64,000 nt of DNA from Vespula vulgaris (lineage: Eukaryota; Arthropoda; Insecta; Hymenoptera; Vespidae): assembly GCF_905475345.1 (NCBI RefSeq), contig NC_066600.1:3630001-3694000 (forward strand), in the 5' to 3' direction. The notes under the pieces are model-generated. The model searched no databases, was not told the DNA's origin, and saw nothing but the letters and a program-made list of their open reading frames with translations. The position numbers and the translations under genes were made by a program. Positions 52,601 through 64,000 of this stretch are shown here, piece after piece. Each line of letters begins with the position of its first letter. Positions within the stretch are counted from its first letter, which is position 1.

Positions 52601-52604
52601 CAGC

Positions 52605-52605
52605 T

Positions 52606-52650
<45 letters not shown>

Positions 52651-52707
52651 TAGAGTGAATGTATGAGAAAGAGAGAGAGAGGAAGTCAAAGACAGAAAGA
52701 GAGAACA

Positions 52708-52754
<47 letters not shown>

Positions 52755-52791
52755 TAGAGTGAATGTATGAGAAAGAGAGAGAGGAAGTCAA

Positions 52792-52844
<53 letters not shown>

Positions 52845-52850
52845 AGGAAG
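52605..52850. repeat. GA tract containing a 104-bp tandem duplication
   Basis: The non-GA core TAGAGTAGAGTGAATGTATG, followed by GAAGTCAAAGACAG, is present at 52646-52703 and again at 52750-52805. Each core is preceded by a pure GA run. A third GA run closes the block. Confidence 0.9.
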
Positions 52851-54458
52851 GCAAGGTTGACGAGGGTCCTGGATTACAAACGGAGCATCGGACAATATAA
52901 ATTAACCAGCCACGTAGGAGCGAAACGGCAAGGTGGGTATGTACCGATGCCCGCAGTACCCATTCTGTCGTAGACACGATTTGCTCGGCCTCGAGTGCCG
53001 GGCGCTGATAAACAGCAATTTGCATTGCTACCGTGCCCGTTACTCGTACCATTCTCGACATAAATAGCCCAATCGAATTGGGTTTCGTTTGAGCCGTGGC
53101 TTCGATCGTAAATGCGTTCAAGAACCGAGTCTGGGCGTCTCCTCGCAAACGCCTTTACGTTATTCTGAATGAGATGGAATCGTTCTAGATTCGCTCGGGG
53201 CAAGCAATCCTCTACGAGCGCGTAACGGGAAAGGATATTCGAAAATTTGCTAAACCATACGATCTTTTATCGAGAAAATAATCTCGAGCGAAGTTTTGAT
53301 AGAGTGGATTACGCGGAAGTGAAAAAGATGGATAGAGAGAAGATAGATAGATCGATAGATACATAGATAGATAGATAGATAGATAGATAGATGAATAGAT
53401 AGATAGAGAGAGAGAGAGAAATAAAAATAGAGATCCGATTCAGGTTTAAGCCGCGGTACTTCCTAGACAGATCAATTTGGACGTCTCCTAGATCCCGGAT
53501 CGTAGATGAGCGTGTAATTGGGACGGCCCAGATCCGGCGTCGCTCGAAGGATGAAGGGAAGGAGGGGATTGGTGGGCAGAACCGAAGAGAAGCTCTCTGC
53601 TTGTGGATGAGGGGGCGAAGCACGGTTCATCGATATCTATGATGTTAACCGAAGCGTGCTACCCTTCCTGATAGGCCGTCGCATAATTACCCGAGCCCCG
53701 TGCTCGGCTTAATGGTCGCATCATCGTTCCATAAACACGTTATTGGACGGCACGGCGTTGCTGCGTTCTCTAGCCGAGAAATCGTTGGTTACGCGTAACT
53801 ACTTGCGATCTTTCGAAAAGAACAAGAGAACAGCACGCTATCCGTTTTATTATTTCTTTTCTTTTCTTTTCTTTTCTTTTTCTTCCTTTTTTCTTTTTTT
53901 TTTCTTTTTTCTTCCCCTCGACGAGACGAGTTTCATCGAAGAGAAATAAAGTCTGCTCTTCTCCTACAACCTTCCTTTTTTTCTTGGCTCGTTTCCTCTT
54001 GGAAAATGGTTCTGGAGAACGTGACGGCGTCTAGGCGCTACGGATAACGCGATAACGAGTGGATAATCTGCCGTGGTGAGCTGACTAAACAGCGATTACA
54101 TACCCTTAACTTCTGGTCTTTTTGCCAGCGAAGAATATCGCAGCTAGGTACGTTCTCGCCATTGGGTTTAATGGCGATAAGCGGCTACGTTTTCGACTAT
54201 TCGCCGACAGAATGATACCTTTTAAAATGGTACCATAGAAGTGGGGAAAAGGGTACAAGCGACGTCGAGAGATATCCTTTCCAAGTGTAAAGCTCTCGTG
54301 AATCGTTTTGCGAAAAGCGTGAACGATAATTTATTACGCTCCGGGCACCGCTTGAATTTAATCCGTTCGCTGTAAAAATCAATACACCTGCATGCTACTG
54401 TTCTCGCCTCGAAATCGTTACGTTTTTGTTACGATAATTAATAGAACTTCGATGAGAT

Positions 54459-54490
<32 letters not shown>

Positions 54491-54981
54491 GTTTGAAAAT
54501 ATAATACATTTTGAAAAAGAAAAGCACGTGAATATACAATTTGTTACATAATATCAATTGAACGATAATAGCCTTCGTCGAGCGTCATTGCGACCCTATT
54601 TATCGCGTCAGCCGGTGAATCGTGCTACCTAACGATAAAGGCTCGCTTTTGCCCGAGGTCATAGCCATCTAGCTACCTACCGTTTCTGTTACCGCGACGC
54701 TACCTCGGACGCAGCGAACGTTCCACTTGCCGGAATAACAAATAAATACATCGGCGAAAAGTAGTTGCGGCCTAAGTTATGCCGCTCGCCGACTCATAAA
54801 TAAGGAAAGTTGTGGCATTTATGGCGGCATACTTGTACCGAACAACGTGGACTACACGGTTTCCATGGAAGACTCTGAGGCCGACTTACACCAGTAGAAA
54901 GCGTTTGGGCCATCGGCTTTGCTACGAGGACGATAGAGGGCTGACTGGAGGGTGAAGAGGAAGGGAGAGATGGAGTGAGAA

Positions 54982-55012
<31 letters not shown>

Positions 55013-56063
55013 CATATTGCCTCGACCGAGATTCCGAGGCGTTCCGCGAACGCCAATGGCCTTCCGATGTATTTCGCGCGTTCCTTCGGGAAGCAATACG
55101 AAAACGAAGAGTAGATGCAGAAGCTCGCTATCTCGTACGGAGAATAGGTCAGAGGTTAACGGCAAAGTTGCTGGTAGATAAGGTGCGCATGGAATCGCAA
55201 GAAGTGCGAGAACGCGACTCCTGCATCGCGACGCCATTGCTCTTTCCGTGATAATGGATGCTTGCTAAAAAAGATGGCCAACTTTTTTCTTTTTCCTTGT
55301 TCTTTTTTTTCTTGCTTTTTCGCTCCCTTGGCTTTTTCATTCGATCCTTCTCGCTTTTATCGTAGTAAAGACGCGCGAAAGACCGACGGTCGGTCCTTGA
55401 ACGCAAGAAACTTTTCGAACTTCTCGTAGTTAACATCGATCCCAGGATTGCCTCTTATAAACGTTACTACGCTCGAACGATATTGGATAAACTTGAAGGA
55501 ACGAATTAAAGGGCTCGCCGTACCGCGCTAAACTATTTCTTCAAGTTTGTAAAGAGAAATTCCGATTGTCGAATATTTTATAAGAAGCTTTCAACCTGTA
55601 TACAAAGCTCAAGTTCGATCCGATTTCTTAGATCAGTAAGGAACGCGAAAGAAGCGGATAGACGTTAGAGAAAGAAGGAAATTCCGCGTGGAGGTAGGTA
55701 TTCGTGCTTGCCGGGTAAAATACTCTACTCGTTTGTAAGTAAATAGAAACTCCTTAGTACAACAAGATAGTGAGTGAGTGAGACATGGAAGGTGGAAGGG
55801 CAATGAAACGAAAAGTTCGACGCGAATAACTTACACGACCGATATACCACAGTGGCCAACTAAATGAAGCAACTTAAGTGGAAAGTTTCTGCAACCTCGT
55901 CGACCTACGAAAATGCTGCAGCGCCCTTTCGCATTGAAAACACGTCGAAAGTACCTACTGCTCGTAGAACTTCTTCAAGGAGATGCCTAAGATCGAGGGA
56001 TTGCTCGAATTTTCTTTCTTTCTCCGTTCTATTATTTCCTTCTGATGTATATCTATGTGTGTG

Positions 56064-56114
<51 letters not shown>

Positions 56115-56273
56115 CTTTTGCTGGTAATCACACACGCAATTCGTACATTAAGTACAAGTGATGAGAAAACACGCGGTAGAAAACATCTACGAGGTACAAT
56201 TCATTGGTAATCGATTCGATTTAAAAGTCGTGATTCATGCGAGAGGAATAGAAAGAGAGAAAGAGAAAGAAAA

Positions 56274-56306
<33 letters not shown>

Positions 56307-56790
56307 AAGAGATAGCAAAGAAGTAACGAGAGAACGCTTCTCGTTAAAGTTCGTTCGTGCGATTATTATTCTTATCTATCCTTTATCCTGCAACCTTTCG
56401 AACACGAAACGGCAAACTTCTTTCGACGACTGAAAACTTCTCTTAAAGAGCATTTACTTGACGGTAGTTAGTAAAGTCTAAGACAAAGAGAGTATCGGGT
56501 AAATCAAAGCAAAACTCTCTTAATGTTGCATACGCGAGAGTTCCAACGAGAACGAGTCTAGTATTCGCGTAATCTAGTTTACGTTAAATTATCCAGTTCC
56601 TCTTCTTTCTCTTTCTTTTAGTTACACAGTGGTCGTGCTATGATAGACATCTAATTGATATTTATTAAATCAAATTAAAACGATCCAAATTCGACTTTAT
56701 TCGAACTACAGAAGTAATAGAAATTTTCTTAATATTCGTGTTATGATATCCGGCTTTGTCGCAAAAACTTTGTAATTTCTTCTATAGTCT
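52851..56790. other. Non-coding, several unique islands
   Basis: Unique islands lie at 52880-53230 (CAGCAATTTGCATTGC), 53440-53780 (CGCATAATTACCCG), 54000-54440 and 54590-54960. Repeats are GATA (53340-53405), TTTTC (53850-53915), CT (54463-54490), GA (54978-55012), TA (56062-56112) and GA (56268-56300). No exon is supported. Confidence 0.5.
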
Positions 56791-56794
56791 CTCG

Positions 56795-56890
56795 TGGTGT
56801 CTGTCTGCCTGTCCATCCGTTTGTCTGTTTGTCTGTTTGCCTGTCTGTCTGTCTGTCTGTTTGCCTATCTCTGTGTCAGGTCTGTCTGTC
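56795..56890. repeat. GTCT tetranucleotide array
   Basis: Imperfect GTCT/GTTT units over about 95 bases. Confidence 0.85.
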
Positions 56891-59786
56891 ACATTGTCGT
56901 TTGCTCTCTCGCTCTCGAGGTGTCGATGACGCGACGAGAAAAGCATCGGTCGGCTTTGAAGTTAACCGAGTATTCTCCAACGTGCGCGATTTGAGCGCGA
57001 CGCGACGCGACGCGACGCATCACAGCGAGAAGTTTGTTTCTTCCTGTTACTCTAGAAACCAGAAGTAACTTTCCTGCGGTTAATATCACGTGGTAGAATC
57101 TGCTAAAACACGAAAGCTACCCGTGGTGGGTTGCGTTGGGTCGCGTGTACATACGTCTGTGATTCACGTAAACGCGTGTATGTGTCTGTAGCTATGTGCG
57201 CGTGTACGCGCACATAACAACACAGCTTCAAAGGCAAAATGCCGTGGATATTTTGCTCTCGCGTACGAACCACCTCTTTCCTTCTTCCTCTTGTTTCCTC
57301 CGTTCCTCCTGTAACCTTCCGTTCCCTTCTCGTTCGTCCACTAACTCCGTACTTTCGTCCTTTTTCTCGATATAAATCAACTCCGGCGCTACCGTAAACT
57401 TTATTTGAAAGTACCGAGGGAAGATTTAAAGCCGTAGACAAAAATAATCTCGGGAGGAGAGACGAGAGGTTGGAAAGAGGAACGGAAAAGAGAGAAGGCG
57501 AAGAAAGAGAAGGAAAGAAACGAGAGTTTTCCCACGTAGATGGGATACGAAGTAAAGTCGATAAGATGTATTGGACCGTGAACAACATTGGTGGCGGTGC
57601 TAACACTTCTTTACGTTCGCCGTAGGGTCGAAATTGCCCTAGGTACTACTACACCCACTCACCCACTCATCCACCCATCCACCCGATCCCTTCCCTCTTC
57701 GCGCGCGCGGCCGAACTAACGCACATCTCCTCGTCTTATCCGCGAATTTTTCTTTCGCCTATAAAAGCGAAAAACCTTGCTCGCTTTATCGAGCTACGCC
57801 GTTAATGACAACACTCGGGATCCATAAGATAAATTAATGGGACTGAAGCGAAGCTTCCGAGTATCGGAGGAGGATTATTTCGAATTTATCGCGACGACAG
57901 GACGAAAACGTTCTCGGACGTATGGAGTACTTACGTACTTACTTACTTACGTGGAGAAATCGTGGAGAACGCGAAGAACGATCTCGTATTTCCTATAGTT
58001 CCAAGTGAAAGCACTTCGATCGAGATTTTATTCGATCGATATTCACGATGACAAAAAGAAATACGATCGTAATATCGGAGGAAAACGTCGATTCGAGAGG
58101 GAGAGGAAGAGAGAGAGAGAGAGAGAGGAGAGAGATGGGTAAGGAAGAACGTGCGTTGCTAAGAAACCGGTAATTTTCATTAGTCGAGCCGCGAAGTATC
58201 TCGAGAGGTTAATATCGTCGATAAGTGGAAGATATCAGACTTTAGCATCGACGTGCGCGACTGCTTTTAATAGACGATTACTCGGTTTATCGGAGATCGC
58301 GTCTCGCACCTTTAATCACCAACTCGTAGTAGAGTTCCAGTACTCGAACGAAACCCGCGAAGAACGAGAGATCGATTTTCTCCGTGCGTGCGTTTAGATA
58401 AGTTATCGAGTGTCGATCTCCCGCGGGAATAGATCTGCTATATTTGTACTCGAGGAAATTTCTGCTTGGTGAAGAAATAGATGGAAAAGCCCAATTTTCC
58501 GATCTCGTGGTAGTACGAATCGCGCGATACGTCGACCCTCTTGCAACGAACGTGCCTACGTAGCGAACCCCTCGAAATTCCCCTTACAAAAGAAAAGTAT
58601 GTTTACCCGTCGTCTAATCCATCCGTCCCGTCGTAGATAAAAAGCAATCTCGCGTGTTTTCTCGTATCAGCGTCGCCAAGTGTATAGAGAAGCAAAAGGA
58701 ACATTGATTTTTTTTTCGCCCAAGGAAAATCTACGAAAGAAATATTTACTTTTCGAACGATTCGTTTGTCATTCTCGTTGATTTGCAAAAGCGTCCGTTT
58801 GGAAATAACAATATCGATTACACGCATGGAATTTCAAGACCTTACACCGTTCTGTCCGTTGCATGTAACTCTTCGGGAATGACACACGTTGTTTTTGTAT
58901 AAAAAAAGGGAGAGAGAGAGAGAGAGAGAAAGAGCAAGAGGAAGAGAGAAAGAGAGAGAAAGAGAGAAAGAGCCATTTGATTGTTCGTATGGAATGAGAT
59001 AAGGGTGGGGGGTAGAATCGAGGGTAGGAGGCATAGGTGGTTTAACTAAATTACTTTCCGCGTAACCGCTGGAGCGGTATGACATAGCCGCATAGTTCAT
59101 GGATCAAAGGTTTCTATCGAACATTCCCCGCCTTTCATGTTACGGCTTTTTGGAGAGGGGTAGTGTACACTCGTCGCTGAAAAGGGACGGATAACTTTTC
59201 GCGCGGCCGCTCTCGTACACGCGTGTGCTCCCCGCCTGCCGTCCTACCGAACCAATTTTGTAATCTACCCGCTTTGACCTTGCTTTTCCCAAAATGTTAA
59301 CAATGTAATTAATATTCATTCGGTCGAATTTACTCGTACATCCTGCATCCCTACGGTTTTACATTAACGTGCCAGAGATTAACGGCGACACTTTCGCGAT
59401 AATAAATTTAGTTGCGCTCAACGGATAACGTACTTCATTCGTATGCACTTTATGATGAACATCCATTAACGAGTACGCGCTCATCTTCATCTAGCTGTCG
59501 AGAAAGAATGAAAGAGAAAGAGAGATGAATGTAAAGGTCAAAGAGAGAGATGAAATACATTAAAAGGAAATAGTATCGGGCTTGGTGTTAATACGTATCC
59601 AAATGCGGGAAGCAACGGTACGATTTTAGCAACTAAATGTAAAGGATACACGATTTTATCAAGGACTGAATATAGAAGTTCTTAGCGAATTACAAGTATA
59701 TATGATGTTATAAAAGAGATAGTAGTATCGTGGCAACGACGGCATCCGGTCACATTAAAAAATCATTAACTTACAGCGAAGCTAAC

Positions 59787-59847
<61 letters not shown>

Positions 59848-61505
59848 GCATATTAATTACATTGGACCGTGTTTCGGCCGGGTCTTTCTCTCGCTCTTCT
59901 CTCCGATGGTATTTCCGGAGGGAGTAACGTTACTCCCGCTTCCATCTATAAATGAACGAACCGCGATATCTCGGGGGAATACGCCACGCGGAAATATTAC
60001 TCGATGTAAACCATGTATGAATTCAAAGTACGACGATTAACGTAATGCCAAATGCACGACTAATTCGACGATGCAAATGACTTTTTTCTCGTTCTCGAAA
60101 ATCACAAGAAAACAGGAACGATCGAGTATCGTCAAACCTCTTCTCCTTTCTTCCTTCTTCTTTCGATCGAGATAATGGAGTAAAAAAAAAAGAAAGAAAG
60201 AAAAAAGAGAAAAAAAGGAAAGAAAAGAAAAGAAGGAGAAAAGAAAAAAACTACTAGATAGATAGATAGATAGATAGATAGGAAAGAGAGGCAGGATAAA
60301 AACGCGCCGCGACGTTTCAATCGCGACGACAAACTTCCTTTCTCTCGCGATCTCGTTTTCTCGGAACATCTCGAAAAAGGATCTATAATTCGATACAGCT
60401 GGATCCTTTGTCTGACAGTATAAATCGTAGATAGTTGGGTGGGGGTTGAGCAAATCCAATATTTTACGAGCGCCAGTGGCAGACGATAGAACGCTTTATA
60501 CGCGTTCCAATAGTTGAAGGTGAAAGTTATTACCTGATTTTCTCTTTACCTCTTTCTCTATCTCTCTGTATCACGAATTTTTGTGGTTTTCTACGTGGAT
60601 CCCCTTTGCCGTTGATGTCTTTTTCTCAACGTGAAAATCGCGGAGAAATAAAAATAAACAAAAGAAAAAAGAAAACAACAATATAAAAAAAAAGAGAAAG
60701 AAGAAGAAGAAAATTCTCTCGATGAAACGTTCGTTGTTTGAGGTAAATATGCGGCGAGATAAAGAAGAAGGAAGGTAGGTAGGTATACCAACCGTATGGA
60801 TAAGAGACGTTGTAGGTTGCACATTGAGTGCATGGTGTAAAAGGTGGTGGATGAGAAGAGTCGTGATGCGCGAGAAAGAAGGTAGAGCAACTCCGAGGAA
60901 AGATCACGTACACGGCAGGGTGTAGGGGAAGGTGAAAAGCCACTTCGATGATGTATCGCGTGGGAGAGCAAAGAAATCGGGGTAATAGGACTACCGAAGT
61001 ACGTGAGGAAACTCGCATGTGGATAAAAGGAAGAGAGAGAGAGAGAGCGAGTGTAAGAGAGTGGGGATTGAGAGTGAGAAAGCTGGAGCTTGAAAGGGTG
61101 GAGGATATGGAGCGGTGCACATGAAAGAAAGAGAGATAGACAGAGAGGAAGTGATAGAGGAAAACCATCGGACAACGAAAGTCCTCCTGTATATTCGTTC
61201 GTTGGTGTGCTTTCGTCTGTAAATGTGTGGGTGTATATACGCAAGGTCACAGTCACGAAGTAGAAAGAACGGCGTTACGCCTTGAGACAGTACCGAGAGA
61301 TCTTGATGAAGCAACGTGAAGGTTTTGCTAAGGGCGTCCTTAATCCGCCATACCCGCCACCTCGAAGATGGACCGAAAAGGGACAAAAAGAAATAAAATC
61401 TTTCGTCTCGAATACTTTCGACTTTTGAGATAGACTCGCTTGGAGAATCTTCAAATATTTGGACGATCTTTAATATCCTACAGCAAAAAACTTACAATCT
61501 CAAGT
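56891..61505. other. Non-coding, repeats, palindromes and islands
   Basis: GACGC units at 57000-57018, GA at 58110-58132 and 58910-58972, CT then TA at 59792-59848, GATA at 60256-60282. Two clean palindromes lie at 57193-57216 and 59920-59937. Unique islands at 59040-59480 and 59850-60060 carry GTAATTAATATTCATTC and similar cores. The long minus-strand frames at 60591-61256 overlap each other and are Ser/Leu/Phe-rich artefacts. Confidence 0.5.
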
Positions 61506-61506
61506 T

Positions 61507-61508
<2 letters not shown>

Positions 61509-61557
<49 letters not shown>
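61509..61557. repeat. (TG)n microsatellite, about 24 units
   Basis: An uninterrupted TG run on the plus strand. Confidence 0.95.
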
Positions 61558-61559
<2 letters not shown>

Positions 61560-62288
61560 CCCTCTCTTTTATTCTTCTTGTTATTTTTTTATTCCTTCAA
61601 ATCTAGTCGATCCATCATCGTTGCATTCTTCAAAAAGAGATAGATACTCGATCTCCTTGATGAATACAGTAGCACGAGCTACAAGTTGCTTGTTTCTTCT
61701 TCGTTATTTCGTTCTTGTCGGTAGACATTCCAAAGGTGTTATATATATAACGAGAAAGTTTTCTTAAGAGCATCTTTAATCTTCGGCCCATCCGACGATG
61801 AGAAGAAGAAAGAAAAGAAAGAAGCTTTCTACAGGAATATTTAGACTTTTTGAAGTAACGTTGAACGGAGACGCGCAATATTCTCATATTCGAAGCGCGA
61901 AACAACTGAGAACAATCTTGATGAACGGTGATGATGAACGTTGATCGTAAAATAGATCGTAAACTAGCACGAAAAGCAATGTAATTTTCTTGTTAATGAC
62001 GGTGTTATCAAAACCAACGAGAAAAGGGATGTTTTCGTTTAATGATACGGTGATAATAATAAAGATTTCATTAAATATCGAACGGAATCTCGTCTCTCGT
62101 TAGAAGGAACGAAAACTATTGCCGTAGCATACAAGGTGAAGTATTTTTTAATATCTCAGCATAGTGAACACTTTAAACTACTTTTTATGTTGTGGTCATT
62201 AAGATTACGTTTAATGTCTTCCTGCGAGTTACGATTGATTTCTTTTCGTCCTCTCTCTTTCTCTCTTTCTTTCTTAATAGATGAACAT

Positions 62289-62344
<56 letters not shown>

Positions 62345-63634
62345 CTCGTGAAAGCTCGATACATCGAAACACACTGGCTTTTTTAATAAAATGCAGAATA
62401 GGTCGAAAATTTCTAAGTGATTTTAAATATCAATTATTCTTTTTCAAGACATTTGAAACTAATTTTGTATTTCACATCGTAGTTTTATCAACTTTCAGCT
62501 AACTTTTCTAGATATATTAAAGTATATTGTATATATCTATATATAATTTATAGAATTTCGAATAATCCTACCGTTCAGTACGATTATTCGTGATTTTATA
62601 TAATTGTTAAAATAAATGTTTGATAGAAAGATTATATTAAATATTAAACAGTTGCATATTAAAGAAAAGAAAAAAGAATAATAAGATAAACAAAGTCGTT
62701 TTAAACATCGTCTCTTGTAATATTAGTTTCCTTATAGTCCTTAAAGGACAAGACGATAATATAATCTATCTTCCCGTAGGAAACGAACGCTTTTCCCACA
62801 GGAGACGTTATACGTCTTGCCGCGGATGTCGAGTCGGTTTATTTCGAACTTTGATTACGCCGTGAACTTAGTTTTGATTAGCATTATAGTTTCAGTTACG
62901 CGATATTGTGCATGTCGGATCCATCTTGCACGAAACTCGACGAATAATTGGAAACTTCCGAGTTTAGGAGACTTTTACTTCCGTAGAAAGGAATACCGTT
63001 TCTCTTCGTGTTCTAAAAGGAAAACTAAAGGATCGTCCTTTTTCTGTCTCGTATTTCGTGGTTACATACGTATGTATGCACTCTACAAATACGAAAATAT
63101 GCTTTTAATATTACGTTCTTATTTCAAAGAAGCTTTATACTATATTTAGAATGCTACTTACTTCTCGACTGCTTTATAATACTTATCAGTTTTCGACTAT
63201 CTTCGCGAACGCATAATTTTCAAATGTGACGCTCGTGCATTCGTTAGGTCGAAACAATAGTCGTTACGAACGAAATCTCGTACGCGCATATACGGACGCG
63301 TGCAAGTCATGCGCGCTCGTTCACGTTACAAATGAACTTACTCCGTAGTTGGTGGTGGTAGTAGTAATAGTGGACTCTCGCACATTACACGAAATTTCGC
63401 TAATAATCCCGGCAAATGGCCGTAGCCGTGCTTCGGCTTCAAGTGTTCGCCGTAATGAATTTAACGTCGTTGTCGAAAAGTACAGCCATAAAATAAATCT
63501 CGTTGGCACCAAGCTCTGCTGGTAGCATTTCATAGACGTTTATTACGTGCTTTCATTAAAATCTTTTTGATATACTGCGGCTTGATCTTGTAAAAGAAAG
63601 GCAAAAGGAAAAAAGAGGGAAGGGAGGGAGAGAA

Positions 63635-63679
<45 letters not shown>

Positions 63680-64000
63680 AAGAGAGGGAAACGAGATATA
63701 AAGGTGAGAGTCTCGTGTCATCTTTTTGAGATATTGAAATAAATTGTATTATAAAAGAACCGAGAAGTAAATTAGATTAAAAGCAAAGCTCTAAAACCTT
63801 ATCAAAAAACATCATATATTAATATCATAAACCTAATATCATAAAGCTAAGTAGCTAATAATTTTATATCGATACGTAAACTGAAAAGAAAAAGAAGAAA
63901 AAAAGGAAGAAAAAAGAGAAAAAAAAAGAAAAAAAAAAGACAGACATAATATACTTTCTGATATATCTAAAAAACACTTTGATAATATCGAAGATGATCT
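61558..64000. other. Non-coding, AT-rich
   Basis: Contains a (GA)n run (62295-62341), a GA block (63620-63690) and a polypurine end (63884-63942). A 110-codon frame at 62817-63149 starts with TTG and has no recognised domain. It is treated as chance. Confidence 0.55.
62295..62341. repeat. (GA)n microsatellite, about 23 units
   Basis: An uninterrupted GA run. Confidence 0.95.

Noticed and set aside
52594..53148. 184-codon minus-strand frame
   Set aside because: More than half is Ser-Leu repeat from the GA tract and its 104-bp duplication. The rest shows no recognised homology.
60591..61256. 221- and 180-codon overlapping minus-strand frames
   Set aside because: Two frames open over the same low-complexity sequence, with no domain, signal or splice pattern that would favour either.
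62817..63149. 110-codon frame, partly hydrophobic
   Set aside because: Starts at TTG, has no receptor-like pattern on inspection, and AT-rich sequence gives such frames.

Overview
This is a gene-poor stretch of an insect nuclear genome. The evidence is split genes with GT..AG introns, a short TATA promoter about 68 bases upstream of a secreted-protein start codon, a cuticle-type protein, a SAM-domain exon of an animal-only family, and very dense simple-sequence repeats. The repeat style (long GA/CT, TA, GATA, GAAC and TTCC tracts between CpG-containing unique islands) and the look of the cuticle protein suggest Hymenoptera (ant, wasp or bee). That assignment is an inference from style, not from a marker gene. 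There are no bacterial operons, no CRISPR array, and no rRNA, tRNA or transposase that I can recognise.

Layout. About 1-23 kb holds no gene I can support. It is microsatellites, polypurine and polypyrimidine tracts, a five-copy 46-51 bp minisatellite (2631-2870), a ~180-190 bp tandem duplication (8822-9156), and islands of unique sequence that look like possible regulatory DNA. At 23186-23683 (minus strand) there is one clear coding exon of a SAMD5-like (sterile alpha motif) adaptor, ending at a consensus splice donor. Its remaining exons are not identified. Roughly 23.7-26.3 kb, upstream of its start, contains GA, CTT and GAC repeats around a CpG-rich block (25840-26110). At 31199-32506 (minus) there is a complete two-exon gene for a secreted, low-complexity cuticular protein. 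It has a TATA box, a five-codon first exon, a 237-bp intron, and a second exon with a His/Gly block, a Val-Pro block and a ten-copy resilin-like heptad array. From 32.6 to 64 kb I again see no gene I can defend, only repeats and unique islands rich in TAAT-type sites.

The two genes show no functional link: one is an intracellular adaptor and the other an extracellular matrix protein. Most long open frames in the window come from GA/CT, CTT or TA repeats read in three-base steps and are not genes. I did not find a novel multi-gene system. The points most worth checking are the cuticular protein architecture, several statistically unlikely short palindromes, the dyad-bearing minisatellite, two orphan exon-like segments on the plus strand, and the unique islands, which could be conserved enhancers.
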